DNA of 64,000 bases. Source: an uncultured Paracoccaceae bacterium (GTDB taxonomy: Bacteria > Pseudomonadota > Alphaproteobacteria > Rhodobacterales > Rhodobacteraceae). Shown piece by piece: positions 19,572-28,207 of the stretch. Position 1 is the stretch's first letter. Each line of letters starts with the position of its first letter. Both the position numbers and the translations under genes were made by a program. A model generated the notes under the pieces. It was not told the DNA's origin, made no database searches, and saw only the letters and a list, made by a program, of their open reading frames with translations. Location: assembly GCA_947496605.1 (NCBI GenBank), contig CANMDF010000002.1, forward strand, positions 434,001-498,000. Reading direction: 5' to 3'.

Positions 19572-20871
19572 TCGGTGTCAGGTCAAAGTTTTCGCCGGGG
19601 AAGTATTTGGCCAAACGCACATCAGCTGCGCGTGCGTGACCTTCCATCCCTTCAAGGCGCGAAATACGGGCGGTGGCTTCGGCGACTCGCTTGGACCCTT
19701 CGCGCGTGGCCTGCTGCCATGTGACGATCTTCATGTATTTATGGACCGATAGGCCGCCGGTGTATGATGCAGCACCCGATGTTGGCAGAACGTGGTTCGT
19801 GCCAGATGCTTTGTCGCCGTAGGACACGGTTGTTTCTTCGCCCAAGAAAAGCGAGCCATAGCAGCTGAGGCGATCCAGCCACCAAGGCAGATCCTCGGCT
19901 TGGACGGTCAAGTGCTCTGGTGCGTAGTCATCCGAACATGCGGCCATTTCTTCGCGGTCAGCACACAAGATGACTTCGGCATAGTCGCGCCATGCGGCGG
20001 CAGCGTTGTCGCGGTTCACTTCTGGCAGGTCAGCGATCAGATCGGGGACACGGTTCATCACGTCCTCGGCCAATGCGCGGTCATCGGTGACCAACCAAAC
20101 AGGTGAGTTATACCCATGCTCGGCTTGGCTGACGAGGTCGGTCGCGACGATGTGCGGATCGGCAGATTTATCTGCAAGGATCAGGCTGTCCGTAGGGCCA
20201 GCGATCATGTCGATGCCGACGCGTCCGAACAAGATACGCTTTGCTTCAGCCACAAACTGGTTGCCGGGACCGACAAGGATGTTGGCTTTGGGCAGGTCGA
20301 ACAGGCCAAAGGTCATTGCGGCCACGCCTTGGACACCGCCCATTGCCATGATTTTGTCAGCGCCACAAATGTGGGCGGCATAGATGATTGCAGGGGCAAC
20401 ACCCACTTCGGGGCGTGGTGGAGAGGCGACGGCAATGTGGTTACAACCCGCAACCTTGGCTGTTGTGACGGTCATGATAGCCGATGCGATGTGGCTGTAA
20501 CGGCCACCCGGGACATAGCAACCCGCCGCATCAACAGGGATCGCTTTTTGACCAGCAATTAGCCCGGGGACGATCTCATATTCGATGTCGCTGACTGTCG
20601 CTTTTTGTGCCTCGGCAAAGCGTTTCACGTTGTCATGAGCGAATTGAATGTCTTCTTTGAGCTTTTGAGGCACCAAGGCAGAGGCCGCCTCAATCTCTTC
20701 CGGCGTCAACATCACGTTGCCTTCGTATTTGTCGAACTTGGCCGCATACTCCAACGCCTTGGCGTCGCCGCCCGCCTCGATGTCATCAAGGATGCCTTTG
20801 ACAAGGTCGTGAACGTCGGATGCGCCAGACTGTGCCGTGAGGGTCGCTTTTTTGAGATACTCAAGTGCCAT
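19564..20871 (-). CDS. hpsN: Sulfopropanediol 3-dehydrogenase HpsN (histidinol dehydrogenase family)
   Basis: A 435-residue HisD-family NAD- and zinc-dependent dehydrogenase. Motifs are AGCYVPGGRYSHIASAIM, GGVQGVAAMTFG, VGPGNQFVAEAKRILFG, and the family signature region IDMIAGPTDSLILAD through SQAEHGYNSP. HpsN oxidises (R)-2,3-dihydroxypropane-1-sulfonate to (R)-sulfolactate in two NAD-dependent steps. Histidine biosynthesis is unlikely because no other his gene is near and the gene leads an operon with ComDE and SlcD homologues. It is the first gene of the operon, facing a LacI regulator across an operator-rich intergenic region. Confidence 0.85.
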   Translation of the reverse strand: MALEYLKKATLTAQSGASDVHDLVKGILDDIEAGGDAKALEYAAKFDKYEGNVMLTPEEIEAASALVPQKLKEDIQFAHDNVKRFAEAQKATVSDIEYEIVPGLIAGQKAIPVDAAGCYVPGGRYSHIASAIMTVTTAKVAGCNHIAVASPPRPEVGVAPAIIYAAHICGADKIMAMGGVQGVAAMTFGLFDLPKANILVGPGNQFVAEAKRILFGRVGIDMIAGPTDSLILADKSADPHIVATDLVSQAEHGYNSPVWLVTDDRALAEDVMNRVPDLIADLPEVNRDNAAAAWRDYAEVILCADREEMAACSDDYAPEHLTVQAEDLPWWLDRLSCYGSLFLGEETTVSYGDKASGTNHVLPTSGAASYTGGLSVHKYMKIVTWQQATREGSKRVAEATARISRLEGMEGHARAADVRLAKYFPGENFDLTPNE

Positions 20872-21030
20872 GCGTGATTTGCCTTACTTAGGAAAAAGAG
20901 ATTGCGATGTAGGTCAGAGGACGAGAGGGGCGCATACCCTTGATGCACGGGGCAGGGGAAAGTTGAACATCTGCAAAGATTGTCGTCATCCCGTCGCTCC
21001 CCCTCGTTACCTCGATGATTCTTGCCGTTA

Positions 21031-21067
21031 TGTAAGCCTTTACATTGATGTAATGCAAGCCTTTACA
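21031..21067. promoter_or_regulatory. TGTAA/TTACA operator array between hpsN and lacI-type gene
   Basis: Three overlapping inverted repeats: TGTAAGCCTTTACA (21031-21044), TTACATTGATGTAA (21040-21053) and the imperfect TGCAAGCCTTTACA (21054-21067). A 15-bp direct repeat AAGCCTTTACATTGA recurs with a 23-bp period (21034 and 21057). Short odd- or even-centred palindromes like this in front of a LacI gene are the usual LacI-family operators. It lies 160-200 bp upstream of hpsN and 56-92 bp upstream of the regulator. Confidence 0.72.
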
Positions 21068-21122
21068 TTGACCCAGCGTTAGTTTGATTATGCGGTAGTC
21101 TGAAAACTGGTTAAAAGATGTC

Positions 21123-22184
21123 GTGGACCACACAATAAAGGGAGAAAAGACAATCGCTGCTCAACCCACCCCGACCTTGCATGATGTCGCGCACGCGGCC
21201 GAGGTTTCGACAGCGACAGTGTCTCGGTGTCTGAACTTCCCTGACAAGGTCGCCCCGGAAACGCGCGAGAAAGTCCAGAATGCGATTGCAAAGTTAGGTT
21301 ATTCCCCGAATTTTGGCGCAAGGGTTATGGCCGCGCGGCGAACAAATACGATTGGCGCCGTGATCCCGACAATGGAGAACGCTATCTTTGCGCGTGGTCT
21401 TGAGGCCTTTCAGGAAGAACTACGACACCACGGTTTCACAATGTTGGTTGCCAGTACCGGATATGATCCTGCGACCGAAGAAGAACAAATAAGATCGCTT
21501 GTCGCGCGTGGGGCTGATGCGCTGTTGTTGATCGGCTACCGGCGTGACCCAGAAATCTTCCGATTTCTTAATGCACAAGGTGTGCCAGCTTTGGTGACTT
21601 GGGCATTTGATCCAGACTTTGACAAGCCATCGATTGGTTTTGATAACACCGCCGCGATGCAAGAAATGGCGGCCAAGGTCATTTCACTTGGCCACACCAG
21701 ACTTGCGATGATTTCGGCTGATATGTCGTCAAATGACCGCGCTTCAGCACGCTACCAAGGCATCCTGAACGCGATGAAAGCGGCTGGGTTGGACCCGTCA
21801 TTGCTGAATTGTATTGAGACATCCTATGGGGTTGAAGAAGGGGCCGCTGGGTTGGACCAACTTATGTCGCTGCAGACACGTCCGACGGCTGTCTTGTGCG
21901 GAAATGATGTTCTGGCGGTCGGTGCGTTAAAACGCGCCCGAGAAATGGGTCTTTCTGTTCCAGATGATCTGTCGATTGTCGGCTTTGATGATATCGAATT
22001 AGCGCAGATTACCTACCCCGCGCTGACAACCGTACATGTGCCGCACCGCGAAATGGGACGTCAGGCTGGCAAAGCGTTGGCAGGTTTGTTGCGCGAAGGG
22101 ATTCCGCTCGAATCTGTTGGCTTGCGATCCCGACTGGTTTTGCGCCAGACGTTGGCACCGCCTAACCTATCGCGGCGGCGTTAG
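21123..22184 (+). CDS. LacI-family regulator, probable controller of the sulfonate operon
   Basis: A 353-residue LacI/GalR regulator. The N-terminal HTH is LHDVAHAAEVSTATVSRCLNFPDKVAPETR with hinge LGYSPNFGARVMAARRT, followed by a periplasmic-binding-like effector domain (TIGAVIPTMENAIFARGLEAFQEEL ... RPTAVLCGNDVLAVGALKRAREMGLSVPDDLSIVGFDD). Divergent from hpsN with an operator array between. The only upstream start for the annotated length is a GTG with no good ribosome site; AAAGGGAG lies inside the first codons, so the real start may be slightly downstream (before PTPTLHDVAH) at a non-ATG codon. The effector is unknown; DHPS or a pathway intermediate is the inference. Confidence 0.88.
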   Translation: MDHTIKGEKTIAAQPTPTLHDVAHAAEVSTATVSRCLNFPDKVAPETREKVQNAIAKLGYSPNFGARVMAARRTNTIGAVIPTMENAIFARGLEAFQEELRHHGFTMLVASTGYDPATEEEQIRSLVARGADALLLIGYRRDPEIFRFLNAQGVPALVTWAFDPDFDKPSIGFDNTAAMQEMAAKVISLGHTRLAMISADMSSNDRASARYQGILNAMKAAGLDPSLLNCIETSYGVEEGAAGLDQLMSLQTRPTAVLCGNDVLAVGALKRAREMGLSVPDDLSIVGFDDIELAQITYPALTTVHVPHREMGRQAGKALAGLLREGIPLESVGLRSRLVLRQTLAPPNLSRRR

Positions 22185-22343
22185 CGGGCGTTTTTGGGCT
22201 CTTCTGTGACTTTTGTCACGGAAATTAACCTTTCCTAAAGCTATTTAAAGGAAAATAATTGGACAAATAAAGACAAACTCTTTGCTCATTCTTGCCACAT
22301 TGGCTATACTTGGTGAATAGGCTGTTAATTTTCGGTTGAAACT

Positions 22344-22844
22344 ATGTTGCGTTACGATTTCCAGATGTATCCCGTCGACAATGCTGCTAATTCAGGTGGA
22401 TTGGCCGCGGCAAAGGGACTTACCAGCCAAGGGCAAGCCCGTTCAAATACCGTTGTCGCATTTTTTCGTGATCCCCATACAACCGATGTTGTGACCGCTG
22501 CACCCCCAATCGTGCGACTTTTCCTTGAGGAAGCTGGCTTCGAGCTTTCAGAGTCTGATTGCTGTGCAAATGGCGGCAAATCTGCTGACTCTGATGATGA
22601 ATTGCGTCGTGCACTTGCCTCTCAACTAACAGCTGCGTTGTCGAACCGCGCTCTTAAGAAGGCCTTGGCACGCGCTGCCGACGAAAGTGAATTTGATGTC
22701 GCTGCGTTCATCTCGGCGGTTGTTTCAAAAGATGCGCCTTGCGACCATCCCAAAGATGCGGCACCAAGATCACCCGTTATACCGCGCAGGCCAAATCAAT
22801 TGCGTGCAAGTGGCATGAACGGTCGGGCGCGCCCACGTTCCTAA
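22344..22844 (+). CDS. Hypothetical protein
   Basis: A 166-residue soluble protein with no recognised domain. The middle section is acidic and contains a CC pair (SESDCCANGG); a helical stretch follows (DELRRALASQLTAALSNRALKKALARAADESEFDVAAFISAVV), and the tail is basic and proline/arginine-rich. It stands alone between the LacI gene (160 bp) and a convergent membrane-protein gene. The 160 bp upstream are AT-rich with a TGTGAC/GTCAC hairpin at 22205-22219. No clear Shine-Dalgarno precedes the ATG. Coding potential is plausible, function unknown. Confidence 0.5.
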   Translation: MLRYDFQMYPVDNAANSGGLAAAKGLTSQGQARSNTVVAFFRDPHTTDVVTAAPPIVRLFLEEAGFELSESDCCANGGKSADSDDELRRALASQLTAALSNRALKKALARAADESEFDVAAFISAVVSKDAPCDHPKDAAPRSPVIPRRPNQLRASGMNGRARPRS

Positions 22845-22915
22845 GTCAGATAGTCTTAGGGCAAGCGACAGGTTCTGTCTTGCGATTGCTCAAAGTAAAC
22901 GGCCTTTCCTAATAG

Positions 22916-23620
22916 TTATCGCAATCGCATTGAGACAGTTGATTTCGTTTCTGTCCTGCGCACGCGCCATAGCGTTTTCCAAAGCCAGTAGACCATTGTG
23001 GCGATGATCAGCAGCTCAGGAAGGGACAAGATACCAGAGTCTTGTATGACTTTCGGGAAAGCGGACGCACCGGGCCCAGTGAACGCCGATCCGGCCGCGA
23101 TGAAAAACCCAATGCACATCCGCAAAAGATGCTGGGCGATCCTGCGATTGTTTGATGCGGCCGCGGCCAGGATCATACGCAGATCACCAATGCCCGCTAT
23201 GGCCGCCATGCCAAAGAGGAAAAGGTAATCTTCGGCTGGAAATCCAAAGAATCGTGCTTCAGGTAATTGCATGGCGTAAATACCCACAGCAAAAAGAGCT
23301 GCGGCATTGAGTGCGTTGACGCAAGCTATTGCGGAGAAAAAGCGCTTCATGGTTGGGATCCGCAATACGACCACTCCGCTAGCGACCAATGTTGCCCCCA
23401 GCAGTCCGGCATGAAACGTAATCCAAAGCGTTTCATATTTCAGCGCGCCCAACATCGCACCAAGCACTGACGACAGGCCCATGCTCCAAACGAAAACGCG
23501 CCCAGCGCCGATGTGGTGTGCGCCGCCTTTGCGCATTGCAAGCGCAACTGCGCCCATTGCCACAGCCAGCGTTCCGAGCGTGACATGTGAGATAACGGCG
23601 AAGAAATCGAAGGTGGGCAT
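22916..23620 (-). CDS. Multi-pass inner-membrane protein, function unknown
   Basis: A 234-residue protein with about seven predicted hydrophobic segments (FFAVISHVTLGTLAVAMGAVAL, VFVWSMGLSSVLGAMLGAL, TFHAGLLGATLVASGVVVL, ...) and a histidine-containing first helix. The layout recalls DUF2306-like membrane proteins, but this is tentative. The start ATG has AGGAT upstream; the longer in-frame version adds 31 polar residues that do not fit. Divergently arranged with a membrane-bound AraC regulator gene (about 150 bp apart), so the regulator may control it. Confidence 0.65.
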   Translation of the reverse strand: MPTFDFFAVISHVTLGTLAVAMGAVALAMRKGGAHHIGAGRVFVWSMGLSSVLGAMLGALKYETLWITFHAGLLGATLVASGVVVLRIPTMKRFFSAIACVNALNAAALFAVGIYAMQLPEARFFGFPAEDYLFLFGMAAIAGIGDLRMILAAAASNNRRIAQHLLRMCIGFFIAAGSAFTGPGASAFPKVIQDSGILSLPELLIIATMVYWLWKTLWRVRRTETKSTVSMRLR

Positions 23621-23768
23621 ACTACATCCTATGTGTTGCGTGAATTGGTGGTCGGTATCTCTTGATTTTCGGTGTACGTCGTCCGTGCATGACGGCGTGC
23701 ACCTTTTGCGCAACTAAGACCGGATGCCCCGGATTGATGCGTGCCGCGCAATCAGCGTAACAAGTGGT

Positions 23769-24902
23769 ATGGAAGATACCGCCACTCTCACTCTCGCTGG
23801 TCTGTGCATTGGTATTGCTTTGACCGGGCTTTGCAGCACCTTTGCGCAGTTAGCGGATCGAACAGAACGGCTCAGCCTGTGTATGGTGTTCGGCGCATTT
23901 GGGATTATCGTTGCGCTGCCGGTGTCATGGGCGTTCGGGAAGGCGCTTTATGTGTTTTACCTGCCCTTTGCGTTTGTGATGCTGCTCACATTGCCGGCTG
24001 CGATTTACTATTATGTCGGATCCAAAACCGGACAGGGATCAGCACCAAGGATCCTTTGGCGCGATCTGGCCATGCCCGTCGTTGGATTTCTAGTGTGCCT
24101 TGGCTATTGGGTTTTGCCACTTGAGACGAAGACGACCATGTTCATCCTGGGGGAGCTTCCGATGGGCAACGCACCGGCAACGCTTGCTCTGATAACATTT
24201 GCACTCATTCTTTGCTGGTTCGTTGCATCGTTTGTCTACCTATTGGCGATCGTCAGACGGCTGACCCGGTATCGCACACACATCAGGACGTTATATTCCA
24301 ACTTAGAGAACCGTGACTTGCGTTGGATCGATTGGGTCATGGCAATGTTTGTATTCATATGGGCCGCTGGTGCGCTACTGCTTGCAGATGAGAATTTTGG
24401 CAGCGGTTCGTTCTACTTTGGCGAAGTCCTGTTCGGCTTGACGGCCTGTTGTCTGCTTTCACTCAGTGTATTTGCATTCAAAACATGGCCTGTGGTTGAC
24501 ACTGAGGAACAAGCACCAGAGCCCGAACCCAAGTACGCCCGTTCAGCGCTGACGACAGATCATGCTGCAAAGCTGGCCAAAAGAATCGAAAAAGCGATGC
24601 AGCAAGACGCACTGTACGTTGATCCAAACCTGTCACTACAAAAACTGTCCCAACATATTGGCGCGGTCCCAAATCACGTATCGCAAACCCTCAACCAAGA
24701 AATTGGCACAACATTCTTTGACTATGTCGGACAGTGGCGGATCAAAGCGGCAAAACCGCTTATTCTTGCGGGCGATGGTTCTGTTCTGGCTGTTGCGTTG
24801 GAGGTTGGCTTCAACTCAAAATCTACGTTCTACAAAGCCTTCAAGAAAGAAACAGGGGTTACACCCAAAGCTTATCGTTTAAACGGTTCTGCACGAAATT
24901 AG
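23769..24902 (+). CDS. Membrane-anchored AraC-family regulator
   Basis: About 377 residues. The N-terminal ~250 residues comprise seven hydrophobic helices (LTLAGLCIGIALTGL, LCMVFGAFGIIVALPVSW, ... CCLLSLSVFAF); then come a proline/glutamate linker (EEQAPEPEP) and a C-terminal AraC DNA-binding domain (LAKRIEKAMQQDALYVDPNLSLQKLSQHIG, VPNHVSQTLNQEIGTTFFDYVGQWRI, VALEVGFNSKSTFYKAFKKETGVTPKAYR). Such 7TM-AraC proteins sense a signal at or in the membrane. Start: the ATG of MEDTATL immediately before the first helix; an ATG/other start 45 bp upstream is possible. Likely target: the divergent membrane-protein gene or itself. Confidence 0.82.
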   Translation: MEDTATLTLAGLCIGIALTGLCSTFAQLADRTERLSLCMVFGAFGIIVALPVSWAFGKALYVFYLPFAFVMLLTLPAAIYYYVGSKTGQGSAPRILWRDLAMPVVGFLVCLGYWVLPLETKTTMFILGELPMGNAPATLALITFALILCWFVASFVYLLAIVRRLTRYRTHIRTLYSNLENRDLRWIDWVMAMFVFIWAAGALLLADENFGSGSFYFGEVLFGLTACCLLSLSVFAFKTWPVVDTEEQAPEPEPKYARSALTTDHAAKLAKRIEKAMQQDALYVDPNLSLQKLSQHIGAVPNHVSQTLNQEIGTTFFDYVGQWRIKAAKPLILAGDGSVLAVALEVGFNSKSTFYKAFKKETGVTPKAYRLNGSARN

Positions 24903-24975
24903 GCAGAAGGCGTAACCCCGCTTGGGCTGGTTGAATGCACCTCTTCTTTTGGCGAAGGGCCGGGAAAAGGGTGAC

Positions 24976-25047
24976 ATGTCTGGTGAATTCAAAGAACATG
25001 TTGAAGCGGCGCCTGCATCAGACAAAGATGATCAGGATGCGACATAA
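24976..25047 (+). CDS. Possible 23-residue leader peptide upstream of the Liv-type operon
   Basis: A short acidic reading frame starting MSGEFKEHVEAA and ending in DDQDAT, preceded by AAAAGGGTGAC at a usable distance. It lies 70 bp upstream of the substrate-binding protein gene. There is no homology evidence. The rest of the 215-bp gap shows only the ribosome site of the next gene. Confidence 0.25.
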   Translation: MSGEFKEHVEAAPASDKDDQDAT

Positions 25048-25117
25048 AACGCCCCAAAGAGGGCGATCACAATTCCTGACGATCGTCGGGTGATAGAACA
25101 AGACTGGGAGAGACGAA

Positions 25118-26251
25118 ATGAAGAACCTAATACTTGCGACCGCCACCGCAGCACTTTGTGCGACAGGTGTGTTGGCCGAAGATGTGAAGGTGGGAATGAT
25201 CACCACCTTGTCCGGCGGCGGCGCTGGTTTGGGCATTGATGTGCGTGACGGCTTTATGCTGGCGATTGCACAGTCAGGTCGCGATGACATCGAAGTCGTG
25301 ATCGAGGATGATCAGCGCAAGCCAGATATCGCGGTGCAATTATCAGACAAGATGATTCAGTCGGAGCGGGTTGATGTGATGACCGGCATTATCTGGTCCA
25401 ATCTTGCGATGGCCGTCGTGCCTGCTGCGGTCAATCAGGATGTGTTCTACCTTTCGCCTAATGCCGGACCTTCGCCTTTGGCCGGCCAAGGCTGCCATCA
25501 GAATTATTTCAACGTCGCGTGGCAGAACGATAACTTGCATGAGGCTGCGGGATCATATGCGAATGGGGCAGGCTACGCCAATTCCTTCATCCTTGCGCCC
25601 AACTATCCGGCAGGTCAGGACGCGCTAACGGGTTACAAGCGCATGTATGATGGCGAACTGGCAGGCGAAGTCTTTACCCAACTTGGTCAGACAGATTACG
25701 CCGCCGAGATCGCCCAAATTCGCGCTTCGGGTGCAGATAGCGTGTTCTTCTTCTTGCCGGGTGGCATGGGGATCTCCTTTCTGAAGCAATACGCGGACAG
25801 CGGTGTAGATATCCCTGTCGTTGGTCCGGCTTTCAGTTTTGACCAAGGTATTTTGCAAGCGGTGGGCGATGCAGCTTTGGGCGTCGTGAACACAAGTCAG
25901 TGGAACAAAGACATCGACAATCCGACGAATGCGGCCTTTGTCGATAGCTTCCAAGCGGAATACGACCGGCTGCCTTCGCTTTATGCAAGCCAAGGTTTTG
26001 ACACAGCAAATCTCTTGCTGTCAGCGTTGTCAGTTGCACATCCCAATGATGCAGATGCGTTCCGTGACGCGTTAAGGGCCGCTGATTTTGATAGCACACG
26101 TGGTGATTTTGCGTTTGGACCGAACCATCATCCGGTCCAGACGATCTATGCCCGCGAGGTGATTCAGGAAGGTGATGTGTTCACCAACAAGATCATCGGG
26201 GTTGCATTGGAAAACCATTCAGACGCTTATGCGGCAATGTGCAAAATGTAA
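25118..26251 (+). CDS. ABC transporter substrate-binding protein, Liv type
   Basis: A 377-residue periplasmic type-I binding protein. It has a signal peptide (KNLILATATAALCATGVLA with cleavage before EDVKVG) and then the LivK-fold opening VKVGMITTLSGGGAGLGIDVRDGFMLAI. FYLSPNAGPSPLAGQGCHQNYF contacts ligand carboxylate groups in the family. The ATG follows GGGAGAGACGAA. First gene of a complete five-gene import operon. Family members bind branched-chain or other amino acids, amides, urea or aromatic acids; the ligand is unknown, and a sulfonate is possible given the flanking genes. Confidence 0.88.
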   Translation: MKNLILATATAALCATGVLAEDVKVGMITTLSGGGAGLGIDVRDGFMLAIAQSGRDDIEVVIEDDQRKPDIAVQLSDKMIQSERVDVMTGIIWSNLAMAVVPAAVNQDVFYLSPNAGPSPLAGQGCHQNYFNVAWQNDNLHEAAGSYANGAGYANSFILAPNYPAGQDALTGYKRMYDGELAGEVFTQLGQTDYAAEIAQIRASGADSVFFFLPGGMGISFLKQYADSGVDIPVVGPAFSFDQGILQAVGDAALGVVNTSQWNKDIDNPTNAAFVDSFQAEYDRLPSLYASQGFDTANLLLSALSVAHPNDADAFRDALRAADFDSTRGDFAFGPNHHPVQTIYAREVIQEGDVFTNKIIGVALENHSDAYAAMCKM

Positions 26252-26260
26252 TCTGTGACC

Positions 26261-26289
26261 GTCGGGCGCATCGTCACAATGCGCCCGAC
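26261..26289 (+). other. Intercistronic hairpin after the binding-protein gene
   Basis: Perfect 11-bp stem GTCGGGCGCAT / ATGCGCCCGAC with a 7-nt loop between the binding-protein stop and the first permease. Such hairpins commonly protect the binding-protein mRNA from 3' decay and partially terminate, giving excess binding protein. Confidence 0.7.
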
Positions 26290-26303
26290 ATCAAAAGGTT
26301 TTC

Positions 26304-27224
26304 ATGTCTTCAATACTTATCATTGAGCAGATCCTGAACGGTCTGCAATTTGGCGTCATGCTATTCTTAATGGCCGCCGGGCTGACCTTGATCTTTGGTG
26401 TCATGGGGTTGATCAACCTTGCGCATGGGTCACTCTATATGGTGGGGGCCTTTGCTGCGGCTGCTGTGGCGGGGCTTACAGGATCTTTCTTGCTGGGGCT
26501 TATCGCCGCGCTGATTGCTGCGGCATTTGCGGGCGCGATCATTGAAATGGTGGTGATCCGAAGGCTTTATAAAGCAGCTCACTTAGATCAGGTTTTGGCG
26601 ACTTTTGCGCTTATCTTGATCTTTTCCGAAGGCACGCGCTGGGTCTTTGGGTCTTTTCCGTTGTTCTTGGACATTCCTGATGCGTTGTCCGGTCCAGTGA
26701 CTTTGCCGGGGGGCATTCAATATCCGCTTTATCGTCTAACGTTGATCGCGATCGGCCTTTTGGTGGCCCTTGGCCTTTGGGCGCTGATTGAGCGCACGCG
26801 CATCGGTATCCAAATCCGCGCAGGCGAAAATGACCGTGAAATGATTGGTGCCTTGGGTGTTGATATCTCAAAGCTCTATACACTGATTTTTGCACTTGGT
26901 GCTGCACTTGCCGGGCTTGCGGGCGCGTTGGTAGGGGCAATCCAATCGGTGCAGGTCGGCATGGGAGAGCCGGTCTTGATCCTTGCCTTTGTGGTGATCG
27001 TCATTGGTGGCATTGGTTCCATTCGGGGGGCCTTCGTTGGCGCCCTGCTGGTCGGCCTAACTGACACGCTGGGTGGGGTGTTCCTGCCTGAACTCTTCAA
27101 ACTGTTCATGGAGGCAGGGGCCGCCCAAAAGTCAGGTTCAGCGCTGGCATCGATGAGCATCTATATGCTGATGGGCCTTGTGCTGATCTGGCGACCCACA
27201 GGTCTGTTCGGAGCACGGACATGA
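26304..27224 (+). CDS. ABC transporter permease, LivH type
   Basis: A 306-residue inner-membrane permease with about eight helices. LivH hallmarks: ILNGLQFGVMLFLMAAGLTLIFGVMGLINLAHGSLYMVGAF at the N-terminus, the cytoplasmic coupling motif ERTRIGIQIRAGENDREMIGALGVD, and VIVIGGIGSIRGAFVGALLVGL. It forms the channel with the adjacent LivM-type permease; its stop overlaps that gene's start by 4 bases. Confidence 0.92.
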   Translation: MSSILIIEQILNGLQFGVMLFLMAAGLTLIFGVMGLINLAHGSLYMVGAFAAAAVAGLTGSFLLGLIAALIAAAFAGAIIEMVVIRRLYKAAHLDQVLATFALILIFSEGTRWVFGSFPLFLDIPDALSGPVTLPGGIQYPLYRLTLIAIGLLVALGLWALIERTRIGIQIRAGENDREMIGALGVDISKLYTLIFALGAALAGLAGALVGAIQSVQVGMGEPVLILAFVVIVIGGIGSIRGAFVGALLVGLTDTLGGVFLPELFKLFMEAGAAQKSGSALASMSIYMLMGLVLIWRPTGLFGART

Positions 27225-28207
27225 AGCTGAATGAGCGTGCGATCAATACTGTCGTCTTGCTTGGGCTGCTGGCACTGCCGCTTTATGCGCTCGTGGTCGA
27301 TGAGCCGTTTACGATCACGCTGGTGACACGCGCAGTGATCCTTGCACTTGCAGCCGTTGGATTGAACATTGTGCTTGGAATCGGCGGGTTGGTCAGCTTT
27401 GGCCACGCATTGTTTTTTGGGATCGGCGGTTATGCGATGGGCATTCTGGCCTATCATGCGCAGACCTACACCACCCTCAACCTTGGATTTTTCAGCACAG
27501 GTGGCACAAAGTTGATGCCCGTGATCTGGCTGGTCGCGATGACGGTTTCGGCGATCGTGGCCTATGTGATTGGCAAGCTGACGCTGCGCACGTCGGGTGT
27601 CTACTTCATTATGATCACCCTGGCATTCGCACAGATGTTTTATTACTTCACGATCTCTTGGGCGCAGTATGGCGGCGAAGACGGGTTGTCGATCTATATC
27701 CGCAATGATTTCCCGGGGCTGAACACATTGGTCCCCATCCAGTTCTTTGCGATCTGTTTTGTCATCCTGTGTAGTGTCTTGTTCCTATACGCGCGCTTGC
27801 AAGCATCGCCTTTCGGGTTGGCGCTAAACGCGACACGACAATCGGCCACAAGGGTTGAAGCGGTTGGTCTTGATCCGATGAAATTGAAACTACTGGCATT
27901 CGTGATTTCGGGCGCTGTGACCGGATTGGCAGGGGCGTTGTTTGCTGACCTCAATCGCTTTGTATCGCCCACAATGTTCAGCTGGCAGCTGTCGGGTGAA
28001 CTGATTGTGCTGATCATCATTGGTGGCGTGGGGCGCCTGATGGGGCCGGTAATCGGGGCCTGCGTTTTCGTCGCGCTAGAACATTTCTTGGGTGGGCTGA
28101 CGTCTTTCTGGCACATCTATCTGGGCGTGATCCTGTTGTGCATCGTCTTGTTCGCGCGGGGCGGTATCCTTGGGTTGCTAACCGGCAAAGAGGGCGCACA
28201 TGTCTGA
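27221..28207 (+). CDS. ABC transporter permease, LivM type
   Basis: A 328-residue inner-membrane permease. Family features: LALAAVGLNIVLGIGGLVSFGHALFFGIGGYAMGIL, ATRQSATRVEAVGLDPMKLKLLAFVISGAVTGLAGAL and IIIGGVGRLMGPVIGACVFV. Translationally coupled on both sides (4-base overlap with LivH type, 8-base overlap with the ATPase). Compared with many LivM proteins it has a longer loop after the third helix (QTYTTLNLGFFSTGGTKLM), which may relate to substrate path. Confidence 0.92.
   Translation: MKLNERAINTVVLLGLLALPLYALVVDEPFTITLVTRAVILALAAVGLNIVLGIGGLVSFGHALFFGIGGYAMGILAYHAQTYTTLNLGFFSTGGTKLMPVIWLVAMTVSAIVAYVIGKLTLRTSGVYFIMITLAFAQMFYYFTISWAQYGGEDGLSIYIRNDFPGLNTLVPIQFFAICFVILCSVLFLYARLQASPFGLALNATRQSATRVEAVGLDPMKLKLLAFVISGAVTGLAGALFADLNRFVSPTMFSWQLSGELIVLIIIGGVGRLMGPVIGACVFVALEHFLGGLTSFWHIYLGVILLCIVLFARGGILGLLTGKEGAHV

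Noticed and set aside
19564-20871. HisD-like gene as histidine biosynthesis
   Set aside because: No other his gene nearby; it heads an operon with sulfopyruvate decarboxylase and sulfolactate dehydrogenase-like genes, matching the catabolic HpsN subfamily.
22205-22219. TGTGAC/GTCAC hairpin after the LacI gene as a terminator
   Set aside because: Only a 5-bp stem with no T-run downstream; kept only as a note.
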